DNA from: Sphingomonas sp. CBMAI 2297
GTDB taxonomy: Bacteria; Pseudomonadota; Alphaproteobacteria; Sphingomonadales; Sphingomonadaceae
DNA length: 64,000 bases
Assembly (NCBI RefSeq): GCF_029870595.1
Contig: NZ_JAPDIR010000009.1
Location: forward strand, 124,001-188,000
Direction of reading: 5' to 3'
The translations under genes and the position numbers were made by a program. The number at the start of each line of letters is the position of its first letter. Position 1 is the first letter of the stretch. The notes beneath the pieces are model-generated. The model had not been told where the DNA came from. It ran no database searches and saw nothing but the letters and a program-made list of their open reading frames with translations. This document shows positions 8,544 through 17,012 of the stretch, in pieces.

Positions 8544-10516
8544 GCCTGTTCTCCGTTCAACTTTTCGACGATCCGCGGCACGATGGCTCCCGCGGTGAGC
8601 CCGAAATGCTCGTAGAGCTTCAGATAAGGCCCCGAGGCGCCGAATCCATCCACGCCGAAGTTTAGCCCGTCCAAGCCCGTATATCGCTCCCAGCCCAAAG
8701 TCGCGCCGGCCTCGATCGAGACCTTGAGCGCATGCGCCGGCAGCAGGTCGCGCTTGTACCGCGCGTCCTGCGCGTCGAAACGCTCCCAGCACGGCATCGA
8801 TACGACGTCGGCGCCGATGCCCTGGGCTTCCAGTTCGTCGCGCACCGCAACGGCGATCTCGACTTCGGAACCGCTGGCGATCAGCACCACCTGGCGCGGC
8901 GCCTCGGCCTCGCGGATCGCATAGGCACCGCGCGCCGAGCGGTTCTCGGCAGCCTCGGTGCGCAGCTGCGGCAGGTTCTGGCGGCTGAGCGCGAGCAGGC
9001 CCGGGCCGTCCGCCTTCTGCAGCGCCAGTTCCCAGCATTCCGCGGTCTCGATCACGTCGCACGGGCGATAGACGTCGAGATTGGGGATCAGGCGCAGGCT
9101 GGTGAGGTGCTCCACCGGCTGATGGGTCGGGCCGTCCTCGCCCAGGCCGATCGAGTCGTGCGTCATCACATAGACGACGCGTGCCTGCTGCAGCGCCGAC
9201 AGGCGGATCGCCGCGCGGGCATAGTCCGCGAACACCAGGAAAGTGCCGCCATAGGGGATCACGCCGCCATGCAGCGCCATCCCGTTCATCGCCGCCGACA
9301 TGCCGAACTCGCGGATGCCGTAATAGACGTAGCGGCTGGCATAGTTGCCGGCGCTGAACGTGCCCAGGCCCTTGGTCAGCGTGTTGTTCGAGCCGGTCAG
9401 GTCGGCCGAGCCGCCGACGGTGTCGGGGATCTGCGCATTGATCGCCTCGAGCGCCATCTCGCTCGCCTTGCGGGTCGCAACCTTCTGCGGCGCGGCGAGC
9501 AGGCCCTGGATGTGATCCTGCATCGAGAACCAGGCCGGCAGGTCGCCGCGCATCCGGCGCTCGAATTCGGCGCGGTCCTCATGCGCTTCGAGCCGCTGCT
9601 TCCACGCGGCATGCGGCGCGGCGCCGCGCTTGCCGGCTTCCAGCCAGGCCGCGCGGATATCGCCCGGGATCTCGAACGCCGGGTGGTTCCAGCCCAGCGC
9701 CGCGCGGGCGGCGGCGACTTCGTCCGCGCCCAGCGGCGAGCCATGGACCTTGGACGAGCCCTGCTTGTTCGGCGCGCCCTTGCCGATCACCGTGCGGCAC
9801 TGGACCAGCGACGGCAGCTCGCTGGCGAGCGCTTCGTCGATCGCGCGGGCGATGTCGGCCCGGTCATGGCCGTCGCACGCGACGACCTGCCAGCCCGAGG
9901 CGCGGTAGCGCGCGGGCACGTCCTCGCTCGACGAGAGCGAGACCGCGCCGTCGATCGTGATCTTGTTGTCGTCCCACAGCACGATCAGCTTGCCGAGCTT
10001 CAGATGCCCGGCCAGGCCGACCGCCTCGTGATTGATGCCTTCCATCAGGCAGCCGTCGCCCGCGATCACCCAGGTGCGGTGATCGACCAGGTCGTCGCCA
10101 TAGACGGCGTTCAGGTGCCGCTCGGCAGCGGCCATGCCGACCGCCATGGCAAAGCCCTGGCCGAGCGGGCCGGTGGTGCATTCCACGCCCGGCAGCTCGA
10201 AATTCTCGGGATGGCCGGCACAGGGGCTGCCGACCTGGCGGAAATCGCGGATGTCCTGCAGCGTCGGCTGGGCATAGCCGGTAAGGTAGAGCGTCGAATA
10301 GAGCAGCATCGAGCCGTGCCCGGCCGAAAGCACGAAGCGATCGCGGTCCGCCCATTTCGGATCGGCCGGATCGAACTTCAGATACTCCTGGAACAGCACC
10401 GTCGCGACGTCGGCCATGCCCATCGGCATGCCCGGATGCCCCGAATTGGCCGCCTCCACGGCGTCCATCGACAATGCCCGGATGGCATTGGCGCAATCGG
10501 CGAAGCTTGCGGTCAC
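8540..10516 (-). CDS. tkt: Transketolase
   Basis: TPP- and metal-dependent transfer of two-carbon units in the pentose phosphate pathway. The 658 residues show [19 protein letters not shown] near the N-terminus, the TPP motif [14 protein letters not shown] (GDG...N), the pyrimidine domain [17 protein letters not shown], and the [22 protein letters not shown] loop. No ATG is suitably placed. GTG at 10516, preceded by aggggactccaa, gives the expected N-terminus, while the longer open frame upstream is not family sequence. It is the first gene of the tkt-gap-pgk run and diverges from the short zapA-linked gene. Confidence 0.96.
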   Translation of the reverse strand: MTASFADCANAIRALSMDAVEAANSGHPGMPMGMADVATVLFQEYLKFDPADPKWADRDRFVLSAGHGSMLLYSTLYLTGYAQPTLQDIRDFRQVGSPCAGHPENFELPGVECTTGPLGQGFAMAVGMAAAERHLNAVYGDDLVDHRTWVIAGDGCLMEGINHEAVGLAGHLKLGKLIVLWDDNKITIDGAVSLSSSEDVPARYRASGWQVVACDGHDRADIARAIDEALASELPSLVQCRTVIGKGAPNKQGSSKVHGSPLGADEVAAARAALGWNHPAFEIPGDIRAAWLEAGKRGAAPHAAWKQRLEAHEDRAEFERRMRGDLPAWFSMQDHIQGLLAAPQKVATRKASEMALEAINAQIPDTVGGSADLTGSNNTLTKGLGTFSAGNYASRYVYYGIREFGMSAAMNGMALHGGVIPYGGTFLVFADYARAAIRLSALQQARVVYVMTHDSIGLGEDGPTHQPVEHLTSLRLIPNLDVYRPCDVIETAECWELALQKADGPGLLALSRQNLPQLRTEAAENRSARGAYAIREAEAPRQVVLIASGSEVEIAVAVRDELEAQGIGADVVSMPCWERFDAQDARYKRDLLPAHALKVSIEAGATLGWERYTGLDGLNFGVDGFGASGPYLKLYEHFGLTAGAIVPRIVEKLNGEQA

Positions 10517-10713
10517 TTGGAGTCCCCTGATGCTGGCGCGGACGCCTTTGGGCACCTTGGACCGCCACGTCAACCGCCTCGACACCCCGAGCGCCGGCCG
10601 GATGCCGGGCGGACTCGAGCCGGCGCGGCTCCGGTCCGCCTCGTCGAACGCGCCCTGCAACCGATACCATTCAGGGGTTGCTAGGTTCGGATGGGGTGCG
10701 TAACGCTTGCGGC

Positions 10714-10899
10714 ATGGCAAGTACGCCCGCCGATCGTATCGAACAGGCCCTCGTCCGCATCGAGAAAGCCGCCGCCGCGCGGGCCTATGCCTGCGAACGG
10801 ATCACCCAACGCCACGCCAAGCTGCGCGCCCGCATCGAGGATGCGGTGAGCTCGCTCGACGCCCTGATCGCGCGCGAAGCCGGGGCGGAGCAGGACTGA
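10714..10899 (+). CDS. Small coiled-coil protein upstream of zapA
   Basis: A 61-residue, highly charged, alanine-rich helical protein (RIEQALVRIEKAAAARAYACERI, then RARIEDAVSSLDALIAREAG) with heptad-like spacing that predicts a coiled coil. The TGA stop shares one base with the zapA ATG, so the two are co-translated. The position suggests a partner in ZapA/Z-ring biology, but that is an inference from neighbourhood only. ATG 10714 is chosen because the preceding codons to 10678 lie in the promoter area shared with tkt. Confidence 0.75.
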   Translation: MASTPADRIEQALVRIEKAAAARAYACERITQRHAKLRARIEDAVSSLDALIAREAGAEQD

Positions 10900-11201
10900 T
10901 GGCGGACCTCGACATCTCCGTCGCCGGCCGCAGCTATTCGGTCGCCACCCGCGAAGGCGACGAAGCGCATATCCGCCACCTCGAATCGATCCTGCAGCGC
11001 CATGCGGAAACCGCCCTGCGCGCGTCGGGCGGCCTGAACGCCGAGCGCACGCTCGTCTATCTCGCGCTGATCCTCGCCGATCTGCTCGACGAGACCGAGC
11101 GCAGTCCGCCCGAAGGCGTGTCGCCCGTGCTGCTCGAGCGCATCGCCGACCGGCTCGAGGCCGTGGCCGCGGCGCTCGAAGAGGATGCCGGCGAGGCCTG
11201 A
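10899..11201 (+). CDS. zapA: Cell division protein ZapA
   Basis: A 100-residue FtsZ-ring stabiliser that bundles FtsZ protofilaments at midcell. The N-terminal domain DISVAGRSYSVATREGDEAHIRHLESIL matches ZapA. It is followed by the amphipathic helix ERTLVYLALILADLLDE, which forms the tetramerisation coiled coil. It overlaps the small coiled-coil gene by one base and is followed by a probable 6S RNA and fthC, the classical proteobacterial order. Confidence 0.9.
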   Translation: MADLDISVAGRSYSVATREGDEAHIRHLESILQRHAETALRASGGLNAERTLVYLALILADLLDETERSPPEGVSPVLLERIADRLEAVAAALEEDAGEA

Positions 11202-11236
11202 CCTCCATCCCTCGCCCCAATCCCGCCATCGCTTGA

Positions 11237-11262
11237 GGCCCCGGCCTTCGCCGGGGTGACGG
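11237..11262. repeat. Half REP-like palindrome
   Basis: A short hairpin, ccccggccttcgccgggg followed by tgacgg, resembles one arm of the CGTCA...TGACG elements found through the window. It lies between zapA and the probable 6S RNA. Confidence 0.5.
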
Positions 11263-11299
11263 AGAGGCGAGCGGGATGACGAATTTGGGCGGAGCCGTT

Positions 11300-11458
11300 G
11301 CGAATGCCCTGCGAAATCCCTACATCCGGCCGTGGCGGGCACTGCCCGGTACGAGCCATAGCAATTATCCCTGAGGCTATTCATCATCCATGGGGGCTGT
11401 CCCTGTACGGATCCTGGTCCGCTGCACATGGTCCCCACCTGACGTAAAGGGCGTCAGT
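11300..11458 (+). ncRNA. ssrS: Probable 6S RNA (ssrS)
   Basis: The 313-base gap between zapA and fthC is the conserved site of 6S RNA in proteobacteria. Within it, TGCCCT near 11305 can pair with AGGGCG near 11448 as a closing stem. A long irregular hairpin is centred on the cgga/tccg arms around 11408-11422, flanked by ggggg/tcccc pairing. This gives the ~155-nt rod with a central bubble expected of 6S RNA, which sequesters sigma-70 RNA polymerase in stationary phase. The ends are approximate. The assignment rests on synteny and foldability, not on an alignment. Confidence 0.6.
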
Positions 11459-11514
11459 GGATATTCTGGCAAACGGCCATGGCGGTCCCGCCACCGCTCC
11501 CCTAGAAGCGTGGC

Positions 11515-12066
11515 ATGATCGACAAGCTAGCCCTGCGGGCGCAGCTCCGCGCCGAGCGTGACGCCTTCGCCATCGCAGCGAGCGAGGCGATCCTCGCGCC
11601 CGAGGCGTTCGTCGAGCGCCTGGCCCCCGGGGCGATCGTCGCCACCTATGTCGCCATCGGCAGCGAAGCCGATCCCACCCAGCTTGCCGCCGCGGCGGCC
11701 GAAAGGGGTTGCGCCCTCGCCCTTCCCTTCGTCGTCGACCGGGCGGCGCCGATCCGCTTCCTCGCCTGGCAGATGGGAGAACCGCTGGTCGATGGTCCGT
11801 TCGGCCTGCGCCAGCCGCATGCCGACCGCCCCGAAGTCGCGCCCGATGTGATCCTGACGCCGCTCGTCGGCTTCGACGCGCGGCTCAACCGCCTCGGCCA
11901 GGGCGCCGCGCATTACGACCGCGCCTTTGCCCGCTATCCCGATGCCTGGCGCGTCGGCGTGGCCTGGGCGATGCAGGAAGTGCCGGCCATCCCCTCCGAC
12001 ATCTGGGACGTGCCGCTCCAGGCCGTAATCACCGAGAAAGGCATGACATGGCACGCGGGAGCATAG
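11515..12066 (+). CDS. fthC: 5-formyltetrahydrofolate cyclo-ligase
   Basis: A 183-residue ATP-dependent enzyme converting 5-formyl-THF to 5,10-methenyl-THF. The family's C-terminal signature appears as VILTPLVGFDARLNRLGQGAAHYDR, a variant of the usual G-x-G-x-G-YYDR loop, followed by GVAWAMQEV. The N-terminal half carries the basic helix KLALRAQLRAERDAF. Synteny with zapA and 6S RNA supports the call. The DUF2842 gene begins 19 bp before its stop. Confidence 0.92.
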   Translation: MIDKLALRAQLRAERDAFAIAASEAILAPEAFVERLAPGAIVATYVAIGSEADPTQLAAAAAERGCALALPFVVDRAAPIRFLAWQMGEPLVDGPFGLRQPHADRPEVAPDVILTPLVGFDARLNRLGQGAAHYDRAFARYPDAWRVGVAWAMQEVPAIPSDIWDVPLQAVITEKGMTWHAGA

Positions 12067-12275
12067 CGCCGAGCTGGCGCAAGCCCGCGGGGGCGCTGGG
12101 CATAATTGCCTGGATCCTGGTTTGGATCGTGCTGGTGGCGAGCTTCTCGCACTGGATCGGCCGGCTGCACGTGCTCGCCCAGCTGCCGATCTATGTCGTG
12201 ACCGGCATCGTCTGGATCCTGCCGCTCGGCGGGGTGTTGCGCTGGATGGAAACGGGGCGCTGGCGCCGCGCCTGA
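12048..12275 (+). CDS. DUF2842 domain small membrane protein
   Basis: A 75-residue protein with two hydrophobic helices (about 15-33 and 42-62): PAGALGIIAWILVWIVLV, then LPIYVVTGIVWILPL, ending in a basic RWMETGRWRR tail. This matches DUF2842, a short alphaproteobacterial membrane family of unknown function commonly found beside fthC. The start at 12048 lies inside the end of fthC (19-bp overlap in another frame), so expression is probably coupled. Confidence 0.8.
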   Translation: MARGSIAPSWRKPAGALGIIAWILVWIVLVASFSHWIGRLHVLAQLPIYVVTGIVWILPLGGVLRWMETGRWRRA

Positions 12276-12520
12276 AGGCCGCCCTTGCCCCTTGCTTTGT
12301 AGGATGTCGCCTGCTGAACCCGTACAGCCGGCCGCGGGGCCTGCCGCTCTTTGACCTGTAGGAAAGATAGGATCATGCGTGCGCAAGAATGTTACGAGAT
12401 GCGCCGCGTTTCCGGGAAAATAGGGAAAATAGGGCCGCCGAAAACCTGCGTCCGGCATGTGCTTCCGGTACTTTGGCGAGTCGGCGCTTCGCATGCTGCT
12501 GGAAGATGCCATGCGGCGCA
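12276..12520. other. Gap with no recognised gene
   Basis: About 245 bases between the DUF2842 gene and the tRNA-Asp pair. No open frame with a ribosome site or recognisable family was found, and there is no REP element. Since the tRNAs are transcribed toward it, their terminator should lie here, but I do not see a clean hairpin with a T-tract. Confidence 0.5.
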
Positions 12521-12597
<77 letters not shown>

Positions 12598-12686
12598 ATG
12601 CGTGCACGAGAACCGACCATCGCCGCCACGGCATCGATCCGCCGGGCTCCGCACGAGCGGCGCCTTACCGGTCCGGCAATGGGGAA

Positions 12687-12763
<77 letters not shown>

Positions 12764-12809
12764 TCTCTCGAAGCGAGGAGGCGGGCACTAGACGCGAGAT
12801 TCGGGGGTG

Positions 12810-14048
12810 TCAACCGGATTGGTCGCGACTTTTTCGCCGCAGCGGCCGATTATCCACAGGATCGTTCACCAAGGTCCCGTGCTCGAAGAGAAAACCGGCG
12901 ATGTCCGGCTTGCCCGCCGCGTTCACCACCGTCTGGATGATGATCAGCAGCGGCACCGCGAGCAGCGCCCCGGTGGTGCCCCACACCCAGCCCCAGAAGC
13001 TCAGCGAGATCAGGATCATGATCGGGCTGATCGTCAGCCGGTGGCCCACGATCAGCGGCGTCACCACATTCGCCTCGATCAGGTGGCAGGCGATCATCAC
13101 GATCGGCGGTACGAACGCCCAGCCCAGGTCCGGAAAGGTCATCAGCCCGCCCATGGCCAGCAGCAGCGCGGCGAACACCGGCCCGAAATAGGGGATGTAG
13201 TTGAGCAGCGCGACGATGCCGCCCCACATCAGCGGCGTGGGCATGCCGATCGCCCAGAGCACGCCCGCGACGATCAGGCCCAGCGTCAGGTTGATCAGCG
13301 TGATCGTGCCCAGATAGGCCGAGGTATCGTCCACCACGTCCTGGATCACGCGCGCCGTCGCCATCGCGCCGCCGAAGCTCGCCCGGCTGGTGATCGCGTT
13401 GCGGCGCAGCCGGGTCCAGCCCGACAGGAAGAAATAGATGACGAGGATGGCGAAGAACATCTCCACCAGCGCCGATGGCGCGGAAGTGGCGAACAGGTCG
13501 ATCAGCGAGCGCGGCGGCGTGGCCGCCATCACTTCGGGCTGCTTCATCGGCGCCGAGGCGAAGTTCATCACCGTCTTGTTCACGAAGCTGTCGAGGTTCG
13601 CGTAGAACTCGATCAGGGGCTTCAGATTCTCCTGGATCTGCGGGATCTTGGCGGGAAGGTCGCGGATCCATTGCCAGGCCGGCACCACGATCGAGGCCAG
13701 CGCGACATTGGCCGCGATCAGGAACAGCAGCACGCAGATGAACGCCGCGATCGGCGCGGGCACGCGGTGGCGCTCCAGCCATTCGAGCAGCGGCACCAGC
13801 GCGATCGCGATCACCAGGGCGGTGGTGAGCGGCAGGAAGAACACCGCGCCCGCCTGCAGCGCGAAGGGCAGCGCCAGCAACAGGCCGATCCCCGCCATCA
13901 GCGCCAGCGCCGCCATCAGCCGGTCGCGCTTCTGGCCGTCGCCCATGCTTTCCTGGCTCGATGGCCCGAGCAAGGGTGCCCTTGCCGGTCCCGACGGCAG
14001 GCCGTCGTCCAGGGGTTCGCCGCCGATGCTGCCGGGTCGATCGCTCAC
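12810..14048 (-). CDS. AI-2E family transporter (UPF0118/PerM-like)
   Basis: A 412-residue inner-membrane protein with an N-terminal cytosolic stretch of ~40 residues and then about eight hydrophobic segments. Family landmarks are the early pair LMAALALMAGIGLLLALPF / FFLPLTTALVIAIALVPLLEW, a soluble middle region (IQENLKPLIEFYANLDSFV), and the C-terminal block containing GLIVAGVLWAIGMPTPLMWG and WGTTGALLAVPLLI. Members have been linked to autoinducer-2 export, Na+/H+ exchange or general efflux, and the substrate cannot be read from sequence. The start could also be an internal Met near residue 35. It stands alone, convergent with nothing and divergent from glpK. Confidence 0.85.
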   Translation of the reverse strand: MSDRPGSIGGEPLDDGLPSGPARAPLLGPSSQESMGDGQKRDRLMAALALMAGIGLLLALPFALQAGAVFFLPLTTALVIAIALVPLLEWLERHRVPAPIAAFICVLLFLIAANVALASIVVPAWQWIRDLPAKIPQIQENLKPLIEFYANLDSFVNKTVMNFASAPMKQPEVMAATPPRSLIDLFATSAPSALVEMFFAILVIYFFLSGWTRLRRNAITSRASFGGAMATARVIQDVVDDTSAYLGTITLINLTLGLIVAGVLWAIGMPTPLMWGGIVALLNYIPYFGPVFAALLLAMGGLMTFPDLGWAFVPPIVMIACHLIEANVVTPLIVGHRLTISPIMILISLSFWGWVWGTTGALLAVPLLIIIQTVVNAAGKPDIAGFLFEHGTLVNDPVDNRPLRRKSRDQSG

Positions 14049-14095
14049 TTCTGCCCTTCCCTTTCGCGGCAGACCCTAGCGCGTCCCCCCTCCTT

Positions 14096-14176
14096 CGTCA
14101 TCCCCGTGAAGGCAGCCCCCCTGGATCCGGGCGGCTCGGCGGGAAACGCCGGATCGCCGCCTCCGCGGGAATGACG
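14096..14176. repeat. REP-like palindromic element (degenerate)
   Basis: Between the AI-2E transporter and glpK: cgtcatccccgtgaaggcag on the left and ccgcctccgcgggaatgacg on the right form an imperfect inverted repeat of the CGTCATCCCCGCGAAGGCGG family. Confidence 0.7.
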
Positions 14177-14220
14177 GTGCCGGGCTTTCGCGCCCGTAAC
14201 GGCTGCGCTAGCCTTGCCGC

Positions 14221-15711
14221 ATGGGCGAGAACATCCTGGTCATCGACGAGGGCACCACCTCCACCCGCGCGATGCTGTTCGCGCCGTCGGGCAAGTGCCT
14301 GGGCAGCCACAGCGCCGACCTTACCCAGCATTATCCGGGGCCCGGCCTGGTCGAGCATGATGCGAATGAGATCTGGCGGCGCTCGCTCGAATGCGCGATG
14401 GCCATGGTGCAGCAGGCCGGCGGCCCGCAGGCGATCGCCGCGATCGGCATCACCAACCAGCGCGAGACGATCGTCTTCTGGGACAAGACCACCGGCGAGC
14501 CGCTTGCGCCGGCCATCGTCTGGCAGGATCGCCGCTCGGCCGCGATGTGCCGGGCCTGGCGCGAAGCCGGCGAGGAAGCCGGCGTCCAGGCGCGCACCGG
14601 GCTGCTGCTCGATCCCTATTTCTCCGGCACCAAGATCGCCTGGGCAATGCGCAACTGGCCGCAGCTGAAGGGCGTCGGCGATCGCCTCGCCATCGGCACG
14701 GTCGAGAGCTGGCTGGTGTGGAAGCTCACCGGCGGCCTGCACGTCACCGACGCGACCAACGCCTCGCGCACGCTGCTGATGGGGCTCGGCTCCGGCGGGT
14801 GGAGCGACGGGCTGCTCGACATGTTCTCCGCCCCGCGCGACGCGCTGCCGGAGATCGTCGATTGCGCGGGCAGGTTCGGCACCACCAGATTGTTCGGCGG
14901 CGAGATCCCCATTTGCGGCCTGGCCGGCGACCAGCAGGCCGCGACGATTGGGCAGGCCTGTATCGAGCGCGGCGACACCAAGGCGACCTATGGCACCGGC
15001 GCCTTCGTGCTGACCAACGCCGGCGGCACCCCGCCCTCCTCCAGGAACCGGCTGCTCGCCACCGTGCTCTGGCAATTGGGCGGGCGGCGGACCTATGCGA
15101 TCGAGGGTTCGGTGTTCGTCGCCGGCAGCCTGGTCCAGTGGCTGCGCGATTCGGTGAAGCTGATCGAGACGGCGCAGGAGACCGAGGCGCTGGCCCGCTC
15201 GGTCAAGGACAATGGCGGCGTGTATCTCGTCCCGGCGCTCAGCGGCCTCGGCGCGCCCTGGTGGGAACCGGAAGCGCGCGCCGCGATCTCTGGCCTCAGC
15301 TTCGCCGCGACCCGCGCGCACATCGTCCGCGCCGCGCTGGAGGCGATGGCGCACCAGAGCCACGACCTGAAGGCCGCCTTCGCCGCCGATGGCGCGGACT
15401 GGTCGCGGCTGCGCATCGACGGCGGCATGGTCACCAACGACTGGATCGCCCAGGACCTGGCCGACATCCTCGCGATTCCCGTGGATCGCCCCGACTTCGC
15501 CGAGACCACCGCGCTGGGGGCCGCGATGCTCGCCGGCATCGGCTGCGGGATGTTCCATGGGATCGAGGACGCGACGAAGATGCGCGGCGCGGGGCTTACG
15601 TTCGAGCCGGGGCTGGATGGCGATGCCCGTGCCACTCGGCTGGCGGGCTGGAGAAGTGCCGTGACCTCGGTCGTCACTCCCGCGAAAGCGGGAACCCATC
15701 TCCCGGACTAG
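14221..15711 (+). CDS. glpK: Glycerol kinase
   Basis: Phosphorylates glycerol to sn-glycerol-3-phosphate with ATP. The 496 residues carry the FGGY-family landmarks: VIDEGTTSTRAMLF (7-20), GITNQRETIVFWD near 79-91, ATYGTGAFVLTN near 258-269, SGLGAPWWEPEARAAISGL, and the C-terminal LRIDGGMVTNDWIAQDLADI. The final ~13 residues (from about 484, VVTPAKAGTHLPD) are not glycerol-kinase sequence. They are encoded by a REP-like element that supplies the stop codon. There is no glpF or glpD beside it. Confidence 0.95.
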   Translation: MGENILVIDEGTTSTRAMLFAPSGKCLGSHSADLTQHYPGPGLVEHDANEIWRRSLECAMAMVQQAGGPQAIAAIGITNQRETIVFWDKTTGEPLAPAIVWQDRRSAAMCRAWREAGEEAGVQARTGLLLDPYFSGTKIAWAMRNWPQLKGVGDRLAIGTVESWLVWKLTGGLHVTDATNASRTLLMGLGSGGWSDGLLDMFSAPRDALPEIVDCAGRFGTTRLFGGEIPICGLAGDQQAATIGQACIERGDTKATYGTGAFVLTNAGGTPPSSRNRLLATVLWQLGGRRTYAIEGSVFVAGSLVQWLRDSVKLIETAQETEALARSVKDNGGVYLVPALSGLGAPWWEPEARAAISGLSFAATRAHIVRAALEAMAHQSHDLKAAFAADGADWSRLRIDGGMVTNDWIAQDLADILAIPVDRPDFAETTALGAAMLAGIGCGMFHGIEDATKMRGAGLTFEPGLDGDARATRLAGWRSAVTSVVTPAKAGTHLPD

Positions 15712-15778
15712 CCTGTAACATACCGCCTTACCTGCTGCCCTCGCGGGAGATGGGCCTCGCTTTCGCCGGAGTGCCGAA
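15672..15778. repeat. REP-like element fused into the 3' end of glpK
   Basis: The left arm cgtcactcccgcgaaagcgg lies inside glpK and the right arm (ctcgctttcgccggagtgcc) lies beyond its stop. gggaacccatctcccg and cgggagatgggcc pair as inner arms. The element therefore supplies both the kinase C-terminus and its stop codon. Confidence 0.75.
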
Positions 15779-15811
15779 GGGATTGGCGGGGGGCGCAAAT
15801 GCGAGAGCCCC

Positions 15812-16948
15812 CTACCCCAGAAACACCCGCACATATTCCTCCACCGGGCGCCGCAGCAGCGTCTCGTTGACGAAGAACGGGATCGACCCCTTCTCCCACC
15901 GCCCGATCCGCACGCCGGCAACGCGCCCGCGCTCGAACGCGGCCTCGGCCAGCGCCTGCGGCATCTCCAGCCGGTAGATGTTCGACGCATCCGGGTTCGG
16001 CGCGCGCTTCACCTTGCCGCTCTTCTCCAGCGCCGCGAACAGCGCACCGGCCGCGCCATGCGCCCTGGCGATGCTCTCGGGCAGGCGCTGCAGCCCGTCG
16101 AGCGCCAGCAGGGCCGGTGCCCAGCCCTGATAGATCAGCCCGCCATAGAGGTGCCGCCACTCCCTCGCCCTGGCGATCACCGCCGCCGGCCCGGCCAGCA
16201 CCGCGCCGAACGGGGCGCCGAGATATTTGTAGAGCGAGACATAGACCGTCTCGAACGGCGCCACATAGGCCTTGCGGTCGAGCTTGGGCGGCGCGAGCAG
16301 CAGCCGGGCCGCGTCGAGGTGCATCCGCGTGCCGTGCGCCGCCGCCAGCGCGGCGATCTCCGCGATGCGCTCCGGCGGGATCAGCTGCCCGTCCAGCCGC
16401 CGCACCGGACTCTCCAGCGAGATCGCGCCCACCTTGAGCGCATAGGGGCCCTTCTCGGCGGCATCGAACGCCGCAACCAGCTCGTCCCGGGTCGGCGCCA
16501 CCCGCCCCGCCGCCAGCGGCACCAGGTTGATGCCCGCCAGCCGCTGCGCCATGTTGCTCTCGTCGCGGTAGAGATGGCTGTCATATTGGCAGAGCGCATG
16601 CGGCGCGTCCCCGCACAGCACCCGCAGCGCGACATTGTTGGCCAGCGTGCCCGTCGGGAAGAAAGCGCAGGCCTCCTTGCCGAGATGGGCCGCAAAGGCC
16701 TTTTCCAGCGCCTCGACCGCGCCGCCGTTCAGATAGCCGTCGCGCACCGAACCGCCGCCCGCCAGCTCCGCCAGCCGCGCCGACATGGCGGCGGGATCGG
16801 GCGGCGCGGAGTCCCCGACCAGCCAGACGCTGCGCGCATCGACCGGCGGAAAGGCCGGTGCCGCTTGCCACCCCGCCGCCCGGGCCAGTGGCGGCAGGGC
16901 CATGGCGGTGGCGGCGAGCCCCAGGAACGCGCGGCGATCGGAATGCAT
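15812..16948 (-). CDS. Threonine-aldolase-like PLP enzyme with Tat-type signal peptide
   Basis: A 378-residue fold-type I PLP protein of the beta-eliminating lyase/threonine aldolase family. The substrate-site segments are GGAVEALEKAFAAHLGKEACAFFPTGTLANNV, then RMHLDAARLLLAP with the cofactor-ring aspartate, and SLYKYLGAPFG with candidate PLP lysine K241. Unusually it starts with SDRRAFLGLAATAMALPPLARA, a twin-arginine leader, implying that it folds with cofactor in the cytosol and is exported. The usual enzyme is cytosolic and ~340-360 residues long. Substrate specificity is not evident. The gene is monocistronic, between glpK and an acyl-CoA synthetase on the same strand. Confidence 0.82.
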   Translation of the reverse strand: MHSDRRAFLGLAATAMALPPLARAAGWQAAPAFPPVDARSVWLVGDSAPPDPAAMSARLAELAGGGSVRDGYLNGGAVEALEKAFAAHLGKEACAFFPTGTLANNVALRVLCGDAPHALCQYDSHLYRDESNMAQRLAGINLVPLAAGRVAPTRDELVAAFDAAEKGPYALKVGAISLESPVRRLDGQLIPPERIAEIAALAAAHGTRMHLDAARLLLAPPKLDRKAYVAPFETVYVSLYKYLGAPFGAVLAGPAAVIARAREWRHLYGGLIYQGWAPALLALDGLQRLPESIARAHGAAGALFAALEKSGKVKRAPNPDASNIYRLEMPQALAEAAFERGRVAGVRIGRWEKGSIPFFVNETLLRRPVEEYVRVFLG

Positions 16949-17012
16949 CGGGAGTCTCCCTTCGGATGCCGATCCTAGCGCGCGCCGCTCCCTCCGCCAG
17001 CGCCTTTGCGAC

